The notes below the pieces were generated by a model. It did not search any database, was not told the DNA's origin, and saw only the letters and a program-made list of their open reading frames with translations. The translations under genes and the position numbers were made by a program. This document shows positions 22,536 to 25,468 of a stretch of DNA of 25,468 nucleotides, one piece after another. This DNA is from an uncultured Akkermansia sp. (GTDB lineage Bacteria; Verrucomicrobiota; Verrucomicrobiia; Verrucomicrobiales; Akkermansiaceae), in the NCBI GenBank assembly GCA_905200945.1, contig CAJKMG010000026.1, positions 1-25,468 on the forward strand. The letters run 5' to 3'. The stretch's first letter is position 1, and each line of letters opens with the position of its first letter.

Positions 22536-23960
22536 ATGAACATGAAACATCTTTATTTTTCCATCATCTTGGGCCTGGCTCCTGTTTTCAGTCTCCATTC
22601 CGCACGCGGAGAACAAGCTGCCCCTGCGGAACACAAACACGAGGACGGCTCTGCCTGCACGGCGGACCACGGCCATGACGACCACCAGCACAAGGCAGGG
22701 GAAACCTGCACTCAAGGCCATGCCCATAAAGAACACAGGCATGCGGACGGAACCGTCTGCACAGGCGACCATGAACAGGAAGGCCACCAGCACGCGGAAG
22801 GGGAGGCCTGTACAGGCGACCACGAACACGAAAAGGCTGCGGAAAAGAATTCCGGCCAACCAGGAGATATGATTCCCGTGCATGTGGATGAAAAAGCGCG
22901 CCATTCCCTGGACATGCGCTTTGAGAAAGTGGCGGAAGCCTCCCACGGCGCGGCAAAAACCCTTCACGGCCAAATGGTCATTCCTCCCCATGCGGTGACT
23001 ACATACGCCCTTCCCGCCGCAGGGCGCGTGACATTCAACGTCAAGTCCGCACAACAAGTGCGCAAAGGGGAACTGCTGTACATACTGGCATCCCCGGATA
23101 TTGTGGAAATGGAAGGGAACGCCTCCCAGGCCAGGGCCGCGCTGGACCGCGCCGCAACAGAACTCGGCACCCTCAGGGAACGCCGGGCCCAGTTGGAAAA
23201 AATCGGTACCCGCAACAGCGAACTGAATACTTCCATCCAATTCAAAGAGGCGGAAATCCATAGCCTCCGCGCCGCCCTGACCGCCAGCAACAATAAATTA
23301 AAACTGGTAATGGAATCCGGTGTATTGAAAAATAACCTTCTTTACATATACGCAGCAGCGGATGGTTCCGTCCAGTCCGTGAACATGACCCAGGGGGCCT
23401 GGGGAGAACAGGGCGCACCTGCCCTCGTCATGACCAATAAAGGGGATCTGGAATTTACCACGACCATTTATGGGACGGATCCCGTCCATTATGCAAAAGC
23501 CCGGCTGGCTCTGACCAGCGGTAAAAACACGGAACTGCTGAACGGCACCCTGAGAGTAGCCGAACAGGTAGATCCCGCCACCCAGTCCCGGGCTTTGTAT
23601 TTCACTCCGGACCACTTACCGGAAGGAACGCATGCCGGCCAGCTGGCCCGGCTGGATTTATATTCCCATGACGCCGTCTCGGAGGGCTTTATTCCCGTCC
23701 CGAACAGCGCCGTCGTCAAGGTAGGGGTGAACGACGTGGTTTTCATCAAGGCCGGGGACGACACATTTGTCATGAAAAAGGTGGAAACACAGCCCTCCCG
23801 GCAGGGAAAAACACCCGTCAGAGGGCTGATTCCGGGACAGACTATCGTCACCAAGGGAGGGTATGAATTGAAATACATCCTGCCCACCGGAGAGGCTGGA
23901 AGCAAAAAAGCTGCCGGACACTTCCACGCAGACGGCCAGTTCCACGAAGGAGAACACTGA
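22536..23960 (+). CDS. Periplasmic adaptor (CusB/CzcB-like) with N-terminal His/Cys repeats
   Basis: This 474-residue membrane-fusion protein links the inner-membrane RND pump to the outer-membrane channel. After a signal peptide (about 1-25) come four 17-residue repeats starting at H33, H50, H67 and H84, of the form HxHxxGxxCTxxHxH, with Cys at 41, 58, 75 and 92. The MFP core follows: a barrel and lipoyl half (ALPAAGRVTFNVKSAQQVRKGELLYIL), a coiled-coil hairpin (about 190-270), the second lipoyl half (IYAAADGSVQSVNMTQGAWG), and the membrane-proximal GYELKYIL end. The tail GHFHADGQFHEGEH is again His-rich. The metal is probably Cu, Ag, Zn or Cd. The ATG at 22536 and one at 22542 are both possible starts. 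The His/Cys arrays probably capture periplasmic metal. Confidence 0.92.
   Translation: MNMKHLYFSIILGLAPVFSLHSARGEQAAPAEHKHEDGSACTADHGHDDHQHKAGETCTQGHAHKEHRHADGTVCTGDHEQEGHQHAEGEACTGDHEHEKAAEKNSGQPGDMIPVHVDEKARHSLDMRFEKVAEASHGAAKTLHGQMVIPPHAVTTYALPAAGRVTFNVKSAQQVRKGELLYILASPDIVEMEGNASQARAALDRAATELGTLRERRAQLEKIGTRNSELNTSIQFKEAEIHSLRAALTASNNKLKLVMESGVLKNNLLYIYAAADGSVQSVNMTQGAWGEQGAPALVMTNKGDLEFTTTIYGTDPVHYAKARLALTSGKNTELLNGTLRVAEQVDPATQSRALYFTPDHLPEGTHAGQLARLDLYSHDAVSEGFIPVPNSAVVKVGVNDVVFIKAGDDTFVMKKVETQPSRQGKTPVRGLIPGQTIVTKGGYELKYILPTGEAGSKKAAGHFHADGQFHEGEH
22632..22835 (+). repeat. Four 51-bp (17-codon) His/Cys repeats in the adaptor gene
   Basis: Residues 33-49, 50-66, 67-83 and 84-100 of the adaptor are four consecutive units with an exact 17-residue period. 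Each has HxH at the start, G at position 6, CT at positions 9-10 and H at position 13; position 15 is H in three units and Q in the third. The DNA of the units has diverged, so the array is not a recent duplication. Confidence 0.85.
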
Positions 23961-24047
23961 ACGGTGTACAAAAAAAGATTAAGGAACAAACACCACTAGC
24001 GCCTTGGAACGCTCCCTTGAATCTTCGGTATTTAGCAACCAGAATCC

Positions 24048-25453
24048 ATGAACTTCTTAATTTCATTCTGCCTGAATAACAGGATCACCGTGATTTTGCT
24101 GACGATTGCGCTGGCAATTATCAGCATCTTCGTGGTGAAAAACATTCCCGTGGACGTATTCCCGGAACTGAAGGTTCCGCGTGTCACTATCCAGACGGAA
24201 GCCCCCGGCCTTACTGCGGAAGAAGTGGAACAGTACATCACCATTCCCATTGAATCCGCCATGAATGGTACCGCCGGGGTCAAGGGCGTCCGCTCATCCT
24301 CCGGCAGCGGACTTTCTTTCGTATGGGTGGATTTCGACTGGGACAAAGATATTTACCAGGCCCGACAGATTGTAACGGAACGTCTTGGGGCAGTCCGGGA
24401 ATCTCTGCCGGAAGGTACGTCCCCGGAACTGGCTCCCATTGTCTCCATAACGGGGGAAATCATGCTCATCGCCCTGACGGGAGACAAAGACACCTCCAAG
24501 CTGGACATGCGGCAACTGGCGGAATACAAGCTGCGCACGCGCCTTCTGGCCATTCCCGGGGTGGGTCAGGTCACGGTGCTGGGCGGGCGGCTGCCGGAAT
24601 ACCAGGTGATTTACGACCCCAATAAACTCAAACTGGCAGGGGTGGACCTTTCCAGCCTGAAAACGGCTATTCAGGAATCCCAGTCCTCCGTCCCTGCAGG
24701 GTATCTGGAGGATGTAGCAGGACAGGAACTCCCTATCCAGCAGGATACCCGCACCGCCAATATTGAACAGCTCAACCGCGCCCTGGTTCCGGATCATGCC
24801 TCCGGAATACTTCGGCTTCAGGATGTGGCGGAAGTCAAGATAGACGGTGCGCCGCGGCGGGGAGATGCCGGATTTATGGGGGAAGATGCCGGATTTATGG
24901 GGGAAGATGCCGTGGTGCTTTCCGTGCAGAAGGTGCCGGGAGCCAATACGCTGGCCCTGACGCAGGCCGTGGACGCAGCCGTCAGGGAATTCAGCCAAAG
25001 CCAGCTTCCCAAGGGAATGGAACTGCACACCGCAGCCTATCGGCAGGCGGATTTCATAGAAATGTCCCTGGACAACGGCACGGAAACCCTCATCATTGCC
25101 GGAGTGGTGGTCATGATCGTCATTTTCCTGACGCTGCTGAACCTGCGCACGGCCATTATCACGCTGATCTCCATGCCCCTGTCCATCCTGTTCGGGATGA
25201 TGATGTTCCCTGTCTTCGGGCTGGCCATCAATATCATGACCCTGGGCGGCCTGGCCGTGGCCGTGGGGGACGTGGTGGACAACGCCATTATTTTCGTGGA
25301 AATAGCCTGGAGGCACCTGAACCGGAACGCCGCCCTGCCGAAAGATAAGCGCAAGAGCAAGTATGAGGTGCTGATGAAAGCCAAGAGCGAAATCGTAGGC
25401 TCCATTTCCTTCTCTTCCGTCATCATCCTGCTGGTATTCACTCCGGTGCTCTT
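24048..25453 (+). CDS. RND metal-efflux permease (CusA/CzcA-like), N-terminal part
   Basis: About 468 residues of a heavy-metal or multidrug RND inner-membrane pump are present. It starts MNFLISFCLNNRITVILLTI (TM1). The periplasmic part includes PVDVFPELKVPRVTIQTEAPGL, the LPEGTSPELAPIVSITGEI segment typical of the CzcA/CusA group, and LRTRLLAIPGVGQVTVLGG. TM2 to TM4 follow, with the proton-relay motif GGLAVAVGDVVDNAIIFVE, whose Asp residues fit the HME type. The pump exchanges protons for metal. A 21-base duplication gives DAGFMGE-DAGFMGE in the periplasmic loop. The gene is truncated by the contig end: a full-length pump is about 1000-1050 residues. The final 15 bases are sequencing adapter, so the true coding sequence ends near 25453. 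It follows the adaptor by 87 bases. Confidence 0.92.
24864..24905 (+). repeat. 21-bp in-frame tandem duplication in the RND gene
   Basis: The 21-base unit GATGCCGGATTTATGGGGGAA occurs at 24864-24884 and again, identically, at 24885-24905, then starts a third time (GATGCC). It encodes DAGFMGE twice and leaves the frame intact. Perfect identity points to a recent slippage event or an assembly artefact. Confidence 0.9.
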
Positions 25454-25468
25454 AGATCGGAAGAGCAC
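25454..25468 (+). other. Illumina TruSeq adapter sequence at contig end
   Basis: AGATCGGAAGAGCAC is an exact match to the first 15 bases of the standard TruSeq adapter. It replaces the expected RND coding sequence after a VFTPVL-like segment. The contig end was probably left untrimmed, so these bases are not biological. Confidence 0.95.

Noticed and set aside
22632..22835. CRISPR-like repeat array
   Set aside because: The repetition is at the protein level with a 51-base codon period inside an adaptor gene; the DNA units differ and have no spacers.
24294..25316. A 340-codon minus-strand frame opposite the RND permease
   Set aside because: It is antisense to conserved RND segments, and its length is explained by the GC-rich third positions of the real gene.

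Overview
The window looks like a contig end from a mucosal Verrucomicrobiota bacterium, most likely Akkermansia or a close relative. This is inferred from the high-GC codon style, start codons with little Shine-Dalgarno signal, a secreted formylglycine-type sulfatase of the kind that desulfates mucin or glycosaminoglycans, and the mix of housekeeping and surface-glycan genes. No database search was possible. The window is almost fully coding and holds 17 protein genes, two of them cut by the window edges. I saw no rRNA, tRNA, CRISPR array or insertion sequence.

Layout, left to right. (1) 1-3841, plus strand: the 3' end of nadB (NAD biosynthesis), a secreted protein with an RlpA-like double-psi beta-barrel signature, and two GT4-type glycosyltransferases, packed with overlaps or short gaps as an operon. 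(2) 3838-5736, minus: a RecQ-family helicase whose zinc-cysteine cluster lies unusually far downstream. (3) 5824-7482, plus: a secreted sulfatase with a clear terminator. (4) 7615-12549: an AT-richer surface-polysaccharide block with a GT-A-like protein, an FAD-dependent UGM/protoporphyrinogen-oxidase-like enzyme and an unknown GT-like protein (all minus), and a divergent GT2 glycosyltransferase (plus). Related palindromes occur in its intergenic regions and inside two promoter spacers. (5) 12604-16252: an S-adenosylmethionine cycle module, metK-ahcY (minus), divergent from an ArsR-HTH/methyltransferase-fold regulator that resembles SahR-type control. (6) 16363-20572: a secreted hypothetical protein (minus), then a membrane protein resembling YugP-type zinc peptidases without their HExxH motif, an MFS/POT-like transporter and an ankyrin-repeat membrane protein. 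(7) 20614-25453, plus: a metal-efflux operon. It has a small exported CxCH-rich protein, an outer-membrane factor lipoprotein, a periplasmic adaptor carrying four 17-residue His/Cys repeats, and the start of a CusA/CzcA-like RND permease.

The last 15 bases (25454-25468) are an exact match to the start of the Illumina TruSeq adapter, so the final bases are artefactual and the permease is cut by the contig end.

A recurring theme is sigma70-like promoters whose -10 box lies only about 6-12 bases before the start codon (recQ, sulfatase, the 16995 gene, the CxCH gene, perhaps the SahR-like gene), which implies leaderless or nearly leaderless mRNAs. The most interesting candidates for new biology are the shared palindrome in the polysaccharide block, the CxCH protein plus His/Cys-repeat adaptor of the metal efflux operon, and the compact SAM-cycle control region.
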